Source of the DNA: Nematostella vectensis
Lineage: Eukaryota; Cnidaria; Anthozoa; Actiniaria; Edwardsiidae
Reading direction: 5' to 3'
DNA length: 64,000 nt
Assembly: GCF_932526225.1 (NCBI RefSeq)
Contig: NC_064047.1
Coordinates: 2,355,501 to 2,419,500, forward strand
The notes beneath the pieces are model-generated. The model saw only the letters and a list, made by a program, of their open reading frames with translations. It was not told the origin of the DNA and did no database searches. A program made the translations under genes and the position numbers. Numbering within the stretch: the first letter of the stretch is position 1; each line of letters starts with the position of its first letter. This document shows, in pieces, positions 30,201-43,300 of this stretch.

Positions 30201-33200
30201 TGGTGTTGATGGTGATGGTGATGGTGATGGTGATGGTGATGGTGATGGTGATGGTGATGGTGATGGTGATGGTGATGGTGATGGTGATGGTGATGGTGAT
30301 GGTGGTGATGGTGATGGTGATGGTGATGGTGATGGTGATGGTGATGGTGATGGTGATGGTGATGGTGATGGTGATGGTGATGGTGATGGTGATGGTGATG
30401 GTGATGGTGATGGTGATGGTGATGCACTGTTAGTTTCAGGGAGTTATTTTTACTCCACTCAGAGAGTAAAAACTACTCTTTGCGATAAGGTACTTTTAAA
30501 GGAGTAATTTGAACTCCTTTATTGGAGTAAAAACTACTCCTCTGAGGAGTATTTTTTTTTGTTTACTCCCATAACGGAGTAAGTTTTACTCTGCTGAGAA
30601 TTAGTATCGAATGTTTCTTAGAAAAAGAGTGATTTTTACTCTTGTTGGTCAAATAATGGAGTAAAAAGTACTCTTTTCTGGGGGGTAATTTTAGCAGAGT
30701 AAAAGCTACTCCAGCTATCTGAAGCGAAAAGAGTTATTTTTACTCCAGATGGTCAAGAAATGGAGTAAAAAAGTACTCCTTTGAGGGGGTAGGTTTTGAA
30801 GAGTAAAAACTACTCCAGCCTTCTTGTGTTGAAAGAGTAGTTTTTACTCCAGCTGTATCTTTTTAAAGCAGTAACAAACCACACCAAATATATAAAATAA
30901 AGCGAGTTGTTCTTTTACTCTGAATTAGCTGGATTTAAGAAGGAAAACTATAGTCTTTATTATATAAGACAACAGATAAAAATAATATTTTATCGTATTT
31001 ATTGTTGAGACAAAAAACTCTACCCTGTGCCTAGGAGTTTCCTAAGATTTTCTAAGTTCGATCAAAACAACAAAATATGATTAAACTTCCTAAAAATTCC
31101 TAGGATTTCCTAGTATAAGCAGTAGACCAGAAAATCGGACTAATTTGGATAAGAAAATCTTAGGAAGAAGATTTGAAGGATTCTACAATTTAGGAACTCT
31201 TAGGAAATTCTTAGGAAATCCTAAAAGAACATTTTCAATACAAGAACAGGCCTCACCATACTTGCATATATTGTCAGCGATACTACAACAATAGGAAATG
31301 TAATCAAAAACAGGCATTGGACTCGAACATGAGTTTTATGTGGTGTACTTTCAGAATTCGCTTAGAATAATTAGTACTGCATTGAAAAGAAAGATAGGTA
31401 GGGTGATAATTGTATAAAATTCTTAGATCCGATTTGAACATTATAAAATCATATATATTGTTTCTAATAGAAATGCTACTTGAGATTATAAAAAAAAGAA
31501 GTCCCGCTTTGCAGATAGAAGACTGCTCACCAGGGCCCGTAAAAACCAAATTGTACCGGGCGTCCTCGCTTTAGTGGCCGAGAGGGGCTTGGGCCCAAGG
31601 CGCAAAATCATAACGGTCGAACGAAGGCCATTATCTTAACCTCCCAACAGATAGCCGATTATTCCCCTCTTTTCTACGCGTAATTCACATTTTTTAAGGA
31701 TTTGATGGCAGAAAATGGATTGAAGTAAAAGGTTAGTGTGTAATGGGTTTTATAATGTGATAGGTTCAATAGTGAATGTGATTTGTGCGACCAACTTCAG
31801 CATCAAATCATCGTTCGTGAGCGGATTTCTCGAACTAGACTGATATGTTTTGTGATTCTTTGTTATCTTCCAAAGCAATACTACCTTCTTATGTGTTTCT
31901 CTTATTATCTTCGCAGGACATTATGATAGAGATAGTATAATGTGCTCGAGTTTCAAAGCCAGAAAAGAAAGAAATTGGAGGTATATGGAATGTATCAATG
32001 CGTAAATCGCAAGAAACGAATGAAAACTTCGTAAACTTAAGTTATTCACTAATCACTGTACTTACATCTAAAGCGCCTATGCTTTATGAACTGTTACTTG
32101 AAGTACAAAATTGAATAACTTAGCTTAGTAAAAACCTAGTAATCAGTCTTGCACCTAAAATTTGTCCAGATATTTATTTTGAATATCTAATGTTACTGTA
32201 GTTGGTTTTTGTCCGTATATTCTGATCACATTAAACCCTGCATATGAAGAACCTAGTTATCTTTTCAAGCTAGCCTACCAGGTTCAAATTTAAATGGTGC
32301 ATATAGAGGTATTAGGCTTCTAGCTTCTTATCTGGATATACAAAGATGGAGGAGGAGGCAGTTCTTTTGGAAAACCGTAATGACGCCAAAAAGGGTAATG
32401 TTCAAAAGCTGTTAAAGTTGTTATAGAAAAATAATATTGTGTATGTTTGTTTCAGCTTTGTTATGTTGGAACACTTGTTAGTAATTTTGTCCTGGATACC
32501 TTATGTCAAATGACTATTATTTTTCAACTTATATTTTTGTTATTTTTTTGAATTGTTTAATTAAATGATTTGTCAAATTCATAATAACGTCTTTTCCTTG
32601 GTGTTTCTAAATTACTCTAATATCTCCAGTATTAACCCCTGAAGTAGGTGGAGTTTAAACGGCCATTTTGTAAAAACAGGGGGGAGGGGGTTGAAATCAT
32701 CCCTTTGGTTACCCGATTAGTAGGGAGTAAAAATTGACTCCCATTTTGAGGGTAAATTGTACTCTTTGGAATGGAGTAACAACAAGCAACCTAGTAAATT
32801 ACTCCACTTAGCTACCCCCTAAAGTGGGTAAAATTTACTCCCCTGAGAGAGTAGGAAAAAAAGGAGTAAAAAATAACTCCATTTTGAGGGTAAATTGTAC
32901 TCCTTTAATGGAGTAATAGCAAGCAACCTAGTAAATCACTCCCTTTAGTTACTCCCCTACAGGGGTAAAATCTACTCCCTTGAGAGAGTAGAAAAAAGGG
33001 AGTAAAAAATTACTCCAAAAAGGGAGTCATTTTGTACCTCGGTTTTTTACTCCTTTTTTGGAGTTAAAACTACTCTCTGAAACTAACAGTGTGGTGATGG
33101 TGATGGTGGTGGTGGTGGTGGTGATGGTGATGGTGATGGTGATGGTGATGGTGATGGTGATGGTGATGTGATGGTGATGGTGATGGTGATGGTGAACATG

Positions 33201-36200
33201 ATGGTGATGGTGATGGTGATGGTGATGGTGGTAATGGTGATGGTGGTAATGGTGATGGTGGTAATGGTGATGGTGGTGGTGATGGTGGTGGTGATGGTGA
33301 TGGTGATGGTGATGGTGATGGTGATGGTGAACGTGATGGTGATGGTGATGGTGATGGTGATGAAATCGATGCTGTTTGAATGATAATAGTGATGGTGATT
33401 ATGGCTATGACTATCATATAGAATGATGCTAATGATGATATTGTGAATAATGGATATGATAGCTATGGTAATAATAATGGGTGGGTGGTTGAGTTTGATC
33501 TTGATGATGCTTATAGCGTTACAGTAAAAACAATTTATATTTATTATGATACGATGATCGATCGAATGGCAATGATTAATTCGCTAGCAGCTGTGATTTT
33601 GAAGTTCATCATCGTGTCTAGACGTCATTATTGTCTGTAATGTTTAGGTGTATGTGATTAATCTTGCGATTTTTTTCTATGCGTTGGTGATTTTTTGGTT
33701 ACCTTAGGTGACTACACAGACTTCATCAGCCCTCGATCTTATATGGAATTCACCGAGATGTCCCTTAAGCTCGCGGATAAGTACATTCGCCCAGTTGGGG
33801 GTATGTCCACCATCATCACCGTCCTGAAGCAAAGAATAGAGGCGCTTGGTGGGAAGATATACACGAGCACGGCTGTGAAGACGATCGAAAGGGAAGGTGA
33901 CATATACGTGCTGATGACACCAAGCTTGCGTGTGCAGGTTAGGGACAGGGACTGTCAATCAAACCTTGGTTATTTGTTTTCATTTAATATTGAGTTAAAC
34001 CTCAAAATAACCATCTACAAGAAAGTTTGATACTTTGTTCACAAAATTTAGTCGGAAATATCGCATTGGCTTCCCCAAATCAACCGATGAAAATGGACGC
34101 TATTTTACTCTTTGCACTTTGCTAGGATGACAAAATGGTGACTGCCAAAGGCTGTTTGATAATACTCTTTTTGACAGACACCGAAGCTCGTGATTGCTGT
34201 CCCGCCAGTCCAGTTTGAGGAGATCAATGGTTCTGTGGCCAAGAGGATTCACGACTCACCCCAGTTTAGATCTATTCAGCCAATCCCCGCCTTCAAGGGC
34301 GCGGCCGTGTATGATAAAGCTTGGTGGGAGAGTGTTAACGTGGCGGGCAAACCCATCACACCGGGACAGAAGTTTATATCTAGCAGTAACTGCCTTGGAA
34401 CTACTCTGGCGCACAGGTGATATTTATTAGGCAAACCTGTGTAGAGTGGGCGCAGAGTGAGCAAACCTGTGTATAGTGGGCACAGAGTGAGCAAACCTGT
34501 GTATAGTGGGCACAGAGTGAGCAAACCTGTGTAGAGCGGGCGCAGAGTGAGCAAACCTGCGTAGGGCGCAGAGTGGGCAAACCTGTGTAGGGCGCAGAGT
34601 GAGCAAACCTGTGTAGGGCGCAGAGTGAGCAAACCTGCGTAGGGCGCAGAGTGGGCAAACCTGTGTATAGTAAGCACAGAGTGGGCAAACCTGTGTATAG
34701 TAAGCACAGAGTGAGCAAACCTGTGTATAGTGGGCACAGAGTGAGCAAACCTGTGTAGAGCGGGCGCAGAGTGAGCAAACCTGTGTAGAGCGGGCGCAGA
34801 GTGGGCAAACCTGTGTAGAGCGGGAACAGAGTGAGCAAACCTGAATAAAGCGGGCATAGAGTGGGCAAACCTGTGTAGAGCGGGAACAGAGTGAGCAAAC
34901 CTGAGTAAAGCGGGCATAGAGTGGGCAAACCTGTGTATAGTAAGCACAGAGTGGGCAAACCTGTGTATAGTAAGCACAGAGTGGGCAAACCTGTGTATAG
35001 TAAGCACAGAGTGGGCAAACCTGCGTAGGGCGCAGAGTGAGCAAACCTGTGTAGAGCGGGCACAGAGTTGGGAAACCTGTGTAGAGCGGGCACAGAGTGG
35101 GCAAACCTGTGTATAGAGGGCGCAGAGTGAGCAAACCTGTGTAGAGTGGGCACAGAGTGGGCAAACCTGTGTAGAGAGGACACAGAGTGGACAAACCTGT
35201 GTAGAGTGGGCACAGAGTGAGCAAACCTGTGTAGAGCGGGTGCAGAGTGGGCAAACCTGTGTAGAGTTAGCACAGAGTGAGCAAACCTGTGTATAGTGGG
35301 CACAGAGTGGGCAAACCTGTGTAGAGAGGGCACAGAGTGGACAAACCTGTGTAGAGTGGGCACAGAGTGAGCGAACCTGTGTAGAGTGGGCACAGAGTGA
35401 GCAAACCTGTGTAGAGCGGGTGTAGAGTGGGCAAACCTGTGTACAGTGGGCACAGAGTGGGCAAACCTGAGTAAAGCGGGCACAGAGTGAGCAAACCTGT
35501 GTAGAGTGGTTGCAGAGTGGGCAAACCTGTGTAGAGCGGGCACAGAAAGGGCGAACCTGTGTAGTGCGGGCACTGATTGACCGCACCTATTTAGAGCAAG
35601 CGAAGAGTGGGCGCATCTGTGTATGTTAATGATGAAGATAATATGACACCTTCATCAATTCCCAGGGATAAAGGTCCCTCCGGTGCTGGAGTCCTGCACA
35701 CGCTGTACAGTGATGGCGAGTGCGCCAGGCAGTGGGCGGACATAGCAAAGCTCCAAAAACACTTCCTGGACACCGAGGTTCACCGTGCACTTGAGGCCAA
35801 GTTCAACACGACTATTCCCAAGCCCAGGGACAGCGCTTACCACTACTGGGACTCCGCTTGGTAATTCAACAGGCCCGGCATTACTGTCTTCTCCTGAGAA
35901 TGGGGGTTGGGGAGGAGTGGGTTCGAGCAAGAATAGGGAACTTAAAGCCACATTGTCACCAGTTTACTTCCTGATGTCCGACGAAAACCTCAACCGTTAA
36001 AAGACAAAAGAATCTATTATCATCCGAGATATATAACAGGCCATCCGTTCTAAATTATCGATCACAACCTGAAAGAAACCTCCAATAGACACACTGCTTT
36101 CAATTGTGAAATATTTTTCGCGTTTTCCGTTAAAAATCATCGGAGATTGTTACGTAATAGACCGGAAGTAAACTGATGACAATGCGGCTTTAAGCAAACG

Positions 36201-36906
36201 CGTTTCTAAACAACAGTAACAGTAACCGGAAGTTTAACGTGTTCCTTTTTTGTAAAGATTTTTTTCCAACACAATGAAAGATGACGTTAACTTGGTTGAG
36301 CCTCATAGTCGCCTTGCCAGTTTTCTGGAGGCCTTGAACTAAGGCTTTTTTTTTTATTAGAATAAGCCCATGTGCTTTGTAGGGTAGATTTAACAACCTT
36401 TACTCATCAGCAGTAGGAAAAAAACTGTAGACAGTTGGGATTTTCTTTTCGCCTAAATATTAAATCCCTTCAATATTGATTGATTTTCTATTGCTACATT
36501 ATTTCAAAAGGTGCGTAGCTAGAGGTGGAATTAGGAATCTAAATCGTCTTAAATCGTTCCTTTCATGGCCCATTTTTTTAATGCAAGTGCATGGACATGA
36601 AAAAAAGTCAACTAAGTTTTTATTTTCTTTAGGCATTTTCAGAAGCCTGGAACCACATTCTCCATGGAGGACATAAGCAACTGGGCCAAGCGGCCTTTCC
36701 CAGGCGAAAACCTCTTCATCATCGGGGAGGCCTTCCACCCGTTCAGGGGCTGGTGCGAGGGATCCATTGTTTCGTCCCAAAATGCATTGCAGGATGGCTG
36801 GGGACTGACTTATCTGGATCCTTCAGCACGTTTCTTTGGGCATGCGCGCACGGAAAAAGAGGATGTCAGCGAAATGGCAAAGACGAGAAAATTCATTCGA
36901 GCTTGA
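27239..36906 (+). CDS. secreted chitin-binding (CBM14) flavin amine oxidase, 10 exons
   Basis: Exons: 27239-27275, 27592-27621, 28446-28628, 29021-29194, 29366-29408, 29874-30166, 33708-33937, 34178-34416, 35666-35860, 36633-36906. All junctions are GT..AG and the frame is continuous over 1698 bp (565 residues). A signal peptide (MKALTLLVLLVTGAIC) is split over exons 1-2. Exon 3 is one peritrophin-A/CBM14 chitin-binding domain (about residues 24-83) with six cysteines. Exon 4 opens the FAD domain: VGIVGGGFSG (residues 90-99) is the Rossmann GxGxxG, followed by RLGGRI. The last exon has the C-terminal FAD motif IIGEAFHPFRG (about 505-515). The family oxidatively deaminates amines or L-amino acids, releasing hydrogen peroxide and ammonia; the exact substrate cannot be read. 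Inference: an extracellular peroxide-producing enzyme tethered to chitin, perhaps defensive. Introns 6 and 8 hold large repeats. Confidence 0.9.
30190..30424 (+). repeat. GATGGT microsatellite, left part
   Basis: About 39 near-perfect GGTGAT hexamers in intron 6 of the amine oxidase gene. The tract is interrupted by the inserted element at 30425-33091 and continues beyond it. Confidence 0.95.
30425..33091. mobile_element. hAT-like non-autonomous transposon with GAGTAAAA subterminal repeats
   Basis: The termini are imperfect inverted repeats of about 32 bp: CACTGTTAGTTTCAGGGAGT at the left and, from the right end inward, CACTGTTAGTTTCAGAGAGT. The flanks TGGTGATG (30417-30424) and TGGTGATG (33092-33099) fit an 8-bp target duplication, although the hexamer context makes this ambiguous. 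For roughly 400 bp inside each end the sequence is packed with GAGTAAAA/TTTTACTCC words in both orientations, which could be subterminal transposase-binding sites. The 2.67 kb interior has no transposase frame, so it is non-autonomous. Confidence 0.75.
33092..33363 (+). repeat. GATGGT microsatellite, right part
   Basis: Continuation of the same hexamer tract. It is more diverged than the left part, with GGTGGT, GGTAAT and GTGAAC variants. Confidence 0.95.
34431..35600 (+). repeat. 30-bp minisatellite in an amine oxidase intron
   Basis: About 40 copies of a unit of roughly 30 bp (GCAAACCTGTGTAGAGCGGG plus CACAGAGTGA), including shorter 20-22 bp variants that lack the middle (about 34,555-34,650). 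It occupies nearly all of intron 8 between 34416 and 35666. It lacks stops in several minus-strand frames, giving long spurious open frames. Confidence 0.95.
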
Positions 36907-37366
36907 GCCACTGACTTGAAGGAGACAGTGCTCATGGAATTAAGCATGCTAGTGTTAGGAAGTACTAGATGCTTGCTTTTATTGTAGAGATTGGAACTGA
37001 ATAAAAAAATGAACAGACTCGATTATGCCAATAATTGGAATTTATAACAAAACAAGACTACTGGAACATTCTACGCCAAAGCACATTTATATTAAAAATC
37101 TTTGAAAACCATCGATTTCCTAGCTCCGGTCTAATAAATACCAAATATGGAAGCCCACTTAAATAATTTTCAATACTATCTTAATCATGAAATACCATGT
37201 AAACCTATAGGTAATCTTTTCTTTTTCTTCCTATTTCGTAGATGCCATTCTGTCCCTTTGCCTCACTACTTGCTAAGTAAATTAAATCAAACTAAACCTT
37301 TAAAATGCTCTTTTATTATCTATACTCTAGGGCGTTACACGGTTCATGGACCAAAGAAACAACATA
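36907..37366. other. space between convergent host genes
   Basis: It holds the 3' UTR of the plus-strand amine oxidase (AATAAA near 37,001) and of the minus-strand matrix-protein-like gene. Nothing else is seen. Confidence 0.4.
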
Positions 37367-40300
37367 TCATTTCACAAGCACATACGACATCTTATGCATG
37401 AAATAGGCAGGAACATGTGCACCACTATCACTAGCATCGCTACACCAGTAATCACACATATTACCGGCAGAATAATGCTGCCAGTAATTATCACAATCGA
37501 TACCAATACCAATCACCGAATCGCAGCTGTAACAATCGTCACTCTCATCGCCGACGATGCCGATCCTTGCGCGCGCGGCGAAATCGTTGCCGCACTTGGC
37601 GTTGAAACCCGATCTGCGACATTTACGTTGTAGCGTCGCTTCCTGGGTGCCCACGAGCTCTCGCCACTTGCTGTAGGGTGTTTTTGTCTCGTAATGGCCG
37701 CCATTGAAGAGCGACATTAGGGTGGTGGTGCTGTTCAGGGGGAGGCTCATCCATTTGATCTCGTTATTAGAAGACTGGGAAAGGCAAAGAAAGGCAAGAA
37801 ATGCATACATGTGGCTAAAATTTTTGCTTTGTTGATTGCAAAAAATGAATGCACAAAGCAAAAATAAATTCTCATTCCCAGTCCCAATGGCAAAAATGAA
37901 TGAATAAAATGGCGTCCGTTATCTGAAATTATGTCTGACAAGTTCAGTTTTCAATTTTACAGAACATTGCTGCACAAGCACTGCTAAAAGCATAATGCTT
38001 TTTTTCGAGCAAAATCTAACAGAGCCTAAAGTGGAACGGCCCCACTAGACACTCCCACCCCTCCCCACCCCACCCCTCCCCGCCCCACCCCACCCCTCTC
38101 TCCCCGCCCCTCGCCGATATTAGCTTACATCTTGCATTCCTATGCAGATCTCTTTGGTGGTTGTCGCCCAGAAGGTCGGCAACTTTGTTTCCTCGGATCC
38201 CAGCGAGACACCGCCATTCAAGTTATATCCATTTTCGTCCGTCCAATAAGCAGAGTTGTAGTTAAAAGTTCGCTAAAAAATAATTCAAGGTTAAAGAATG
38301 TCGATCAACTTACCCTTTTTTATTTTTTAAAATAACGGTCTATTTACATTAAAAAAAACTTCATTGAAGTGTTTTACGCTATTGACGATACTAGATTGCA
38401 AATATCTCGGTTACTCGCTTGAATAAGCCGATATGTTGAAATGGATGCTTTGTGCGCCTCGGCATTGAGCGTGAGCATAAAATGAAGCGGCGTGATTAGC
38501 CTTCTTTAAAGAAACGTTAGGCAGCAATCTGTTTCACCCTCGACGAAAATATTTACAATGTGAATATGGTAATTCAAGATAGAAATCCGAGATAAGATTA
38601 GCCTGCTTGCAGGCGGTACTCGGTGATATTATCGCTGAAAACCCTCTTCGTCCGATGATCGGGCAAAAACCTCTAAGAATAATCTACATTCGAATTCGAA
38701 TATTCGAATAATCTATATTCGAATTGTTATGATCTGGAAAAGTATTTACAATAATTGGTAATGTATCTGTATTTACAATTGACAGTTCTAATTGACAGTT
38801 GACAGAGAATATTAAAATGTATAGCAATTAAGAGGAACAACCCAAGAACACTGGAACCAAGTACTTGTATGTTTCAAGAAACCCTCCCCCTCCCCTCACG
38901 GGTTCCACCCGTGTCTCTAGAGCTTGCCTTAATATAAAATATTCCCGTAAATTCTTCCAGTAAGTGAGAGGGGGTATGGTTTGTTTTGACGTTTTCTCAC
39001 AAATAAAACATTGCACGAAAAAACTCTATGACTGACTGACTGATTTTCCATTTACCTTTCCTCCATCAACCTTCATGGCTAATGTCCAGGGCCCCGCTCC
39101 ACACCCCACCAGCTCATCCATGTGACAATACGCATCGAATGAGCGACCACCCACCGTCAGAGTGTACGCCATGTTACCATTATTACCACTAAAGGGAAAG
39201 ACAAATAGCCCGTTACAGATGATGGGGCTCCTGTGTTATTTGTGCGAAAGCGAGGCGCTCAAACCAAGGAGAGTTTGTTGTTAGTCGTCAAGTTGTTTTT
39301 TATAAAGCTTGAAAATGAACACCTTGGGTAAAAGAGAATGACTTTTCAACAAAGTTGCAAAATCCTGGTTATAGAAGCAGTGGTAAATCCGAGTGAGGGG
39401 CTGTTGCGGTTTTGGACACCATGCGATAATTATTCGACTCAACTTTACACAATATCAGTGTCCCTATCTCCATCCCCCAGTGAAGGCAAATGAATCCCCT
39501 ACCTCCACCCCCTAGTAAAGGCAAATGAGTCCCCTACTTCCACCCACTAGTTAAGGCAAATGAGTCCCCTACTTCCACCCCCTAGGGAAGGCAAATGGAT
39601 CCCCTGCTTCCACCCCCTAGTGAAGGCAAATGGATCCCCTACTTTCACCCCCTAGTAAAGGCAAATGAGTCCCCTACTTCCACCCCCTAGTGAAGGCAAA
39701 TGGATCCCCTACTTTCACCCCCTAGTGAAAGCAAATGAGTCCCCTACTTCCACTCCCTAGTGAAGGCAAATGAGTCCCCTACTTCCACCCCCTAGTGAAG
39801 GCAAATGCGCCCCCCCTACCTCCACCTTCTGGTAAAGGCAAATGAATCCCCTACTTCTACCCCCTAGTGAAGGCAAATGAGTTCCCTACCTCTACCCCTA
39901 GTGAAGGCAAATCACATACCCGCCATCATTCTTTAGCTCCCTGCACGATGTGTACGTCGCTTCAAGAAAAAAATATACACTTTTAGCCTACACCTATTTC
40001 AATAAAGGTCGTCAGTACGAACGGTGAATGGCATTTGCCGAGTGGAAGTTTTACCACCGAAAGGTGCTTATTGGTACAAATTATTTGTAAAAATGAAGGT
40101 GGTAAATAAACTCAAGCGATGTCAGAACCATATAAGAATTATATCAAATGTATAGAGAATATATTCGTTACGGGAACTTTATAAGAACTAGTCTCCTTCG
40201 CAGCCCCCAGTGGTCGGAGTCACAAAGCGCTCCCCGCCCGTAGGGGCTGCTCAGAGTCCATTGTTATCTTACCTATTGACCTTTCTATTTCTGCGACTCG

Positions 40301-43300
40301 TTTTGTCAGGCCACAAATCTTAGTTTCGAGGAAATCTGGGTCAATGGCGTCATCTGTTGACAAAACATTCGGTTACTGCCGTTCGTATAACGGCCAGTCA
40401 CAAGGCCAACCCCAGTTCAAACTTCAATTTGGATTCTTAGAATTGCTTGGGTACATATAAAATTGTGGCGAAGAAAAGTTAAATCAATCTTCTGAAAACT
40501 CGTCAGCATCTATATCTTGATCCACGATTTATCTTTGGCCAATCAGGGGCGAATCTAGGGGTGGCTCGATCCCCCCCCCCCCCCCATTATTATTTGCAGA
40601 TATAGATGGTTTACTGTCGAATCCGTTGTATCGCGACGCCGCATTTTAAAACATCGATTTGTTTGTGTCTTTTGGGATTATCTGTTTCGTCAGTCAAATT
40701 ATTCTAAGCCAATCAGATTCTTGCTATCTCTCTCCTAGTGCAGTTGCGTGGCTTTCTTTCGCGACACTGTCTGGTTTTCATCCAGAGGAAACCAGGGAAG
40801 TGCTCAAAGTGAGACTCTGATGCGTTAGCCTCAGTGCGTTAGATATATCCTATTTGTGTTGTTTCTCATCGGCAAGAGACCTCATTTGAAGGGTTGTTCT
40901 TACGAACTTCACCGAATCGTACTGTAATGAACGCAGAAGGGTAAGCCACTGCTAGCAGGCTATAACATTGATCACCAATTATTTAGTTGTACGCTTCTTC
41001 GAGTCATACAACTGCACAGAATTCCCCTGGATTTATCTCGCTTTCACACTCGGAATGAAGACACTCCAAGAAGAAATTTTAGCCTTTTAGCTGGGATATT
41101 GAAACTAAAAAGGATCTCATACAGAATGGCAGCGAGTCTCATAAAAAAATGAAGCTAAATCGTTTACAGAATGGTCGCGAGTCACTGTTTATTGTATGCC
41201 ATTAAATACACTACATGAAATTTCAATGTTTATATTTGATCCTGGAATAAATAGATTTGCTATGATCTGTAAATCTCAGGGATGGCGGTCATTATAAATT
41301 GCTACTCGTTGTAAAAAAAAAGGTATGGATTATTATAAATGTATTCTAGAGGGGGCACTTGTTTGAGGGGCTATGTAATAATGTGCTTATTCAATGAGGG
41401 GTGTATGTATACCTCGGAGTAAAAACCATCCCAAAGGAAGTTTTGTAACACACATCGTGTGCACAATACACATGTTCTAACACAATGGTAGAGCCATTGA
41501 GGGTTATTTCATTGTGTTTGCAGACAAATGGGAAAAAGGCAAAGAGTGTAAACTAGGGTGAGGAAAAGGCATGGTAAGGGCAAAGTGGTGGTGACTAAGG
41601 TATGTCACATGGGGTGTGCTGACACAGGTTGTGAAGACAAAGTAAACACCATGTACCATGTTTGATTACTAGGCCTTGGAGATAATAGGAGAATGGGAGT
41701 ATAGTCATACCTTGGGTACCAGAGGCTCCAAGCTTCACTAGAGCAGACATCATATTGAAAATATCTATTCATATTCGATTTCGGTGATACTTCAGGCCCA
41801 TTTTTTTCTTATCAATCTCTATTATATGTGCAAAGAGTTTTTTTTATAAAAAAGGAATTAGATTAATTTGATTTGATAGGCAAGTCTGAGTGTGAAGCTC
41901 CCTTTAAAACTATAGTAGTAACAATTGATATGTTTGGGGTATAGAATTAGTTTTGGGTATTTGTTTAGGAGGTAAGTTTCTATGCTTGGTATATTTTATG
42001 CTTAAAACTCAGGTTTGGGTATTTTGGGGGATGAGAAGGGGGGGGGGGGGGGCTAATTTGACAAAAAGTCCTTATCGCAAATGCTTATTCAAACATATTA
42101 TGCCCTTCGTTTTACCCCTCTTGTACCAGGTTTGATTACTAGGCCTTGGAGATTCTTGGAGTATGGGGGTGCAGTCAGTTTGGTGATACTTCAGGCCCAT
42201 TTGTTTTCTCAGTGCTTATTGCACAGAGTTTGTTTGTTGTCTGTTTTATAAAAAATGGAAAAAAATTGATTTGATTTAATAAGCAAATCTGAATGTTGAA
42301 GCTCCCTTATAGCAAGATTTTGTATGCTTGGGCTATAGAATTTAGGTTTGGGTAATTTTTTTGGAGGTAAGTTTCTATGCTTGGTATATTTTATGTATAT
42401 AACTCAGGTTTGGGTATGTATTTTGGGGGTTGAGTGGGGCGGGTGGGGGGGGGGGGGGGCTAGTAATTTCTCAAAAAGTTCTTATTGCAAATGCTTATTT
42501 TAACATATTATGCCTCTCTACCATTAGATGCTAGAATGCTAATTTTAACATATTATGCCTCTCTACCATTAGATTCTAGAAGGGGCGCTAGTTTGAGTGG
42601 CTATGTAATGGCTTACTCAATGAGGGCTATTTTATGCTGTGTGCAGACAAATGGGAAAGGCATAGGGTGTAAAATTAAAGGTTGAGAAATGCGTGGTAAA
42701 GGGGAGAGTGGTTGTGATGACTGAGGGCATGTCACATGAGATGTGCTGACACAGGGTGTGAAGACTAGGAAGTAAAATTGTACCGGATTTGATGACTAGG
42801 GCCTTGGAGATGAGGAGCATAGAGTTCTTTTTATAAAAGGTAATAAATAAATTAAATTTGAATAGCAAATTTCCCTTCTAATACTTCATCTATATATTTT
42901 TTACGGGGTTGGCAAGTTTCGAGCTATTGTTTGTTTTAGGAGTAGAACTCTGGTTTGGGTTACTTTTTATGGGGGGTGGTGGAGCTGGGGGCTATCTATT
43001 CTTGGTGGAGTTTTGGGTATAGAATTCAGATGCGGGCACATTCTTAGGGTGGCACGGTTCCATTCTTTTTGGGGCATAAAATGTTCGTATCTATCGGAAC
43101 CAACAGTCATTTTTACAGCTAGAGTGCCCCCCCCCCCCCATGTTGTTGTGGTGGTCGCAGGGCAAGACATTTCGGCAAAGAATGAGAAGAATGGTATGTA
43201 ATGGTATGGTAATGTACGGCACTGTTCAACTGATGTGAATAACGTACGGTAGTTTGGGTCGCAAAACACGTTGTCTGTGGCAGCCAGGTCGCCGATGAAC

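Noticed and set aside
30119-30433. Poly-histidine and Met-Val open frames
   Set aside because: They are translations of the GATGGT microsatellite.
33070-33417. Ser/Pro and His-rich open frame
   Set aside because: It is the same microsatellite on the other side of the inserted element.
34276-35586. Large minus-strand open frames (up to 436 codons) rich in Cys, Leu and His
   Set aside because: They arise from the 30-bp minisatellite in an intron of the plus-strand oxidase and have no independent support.
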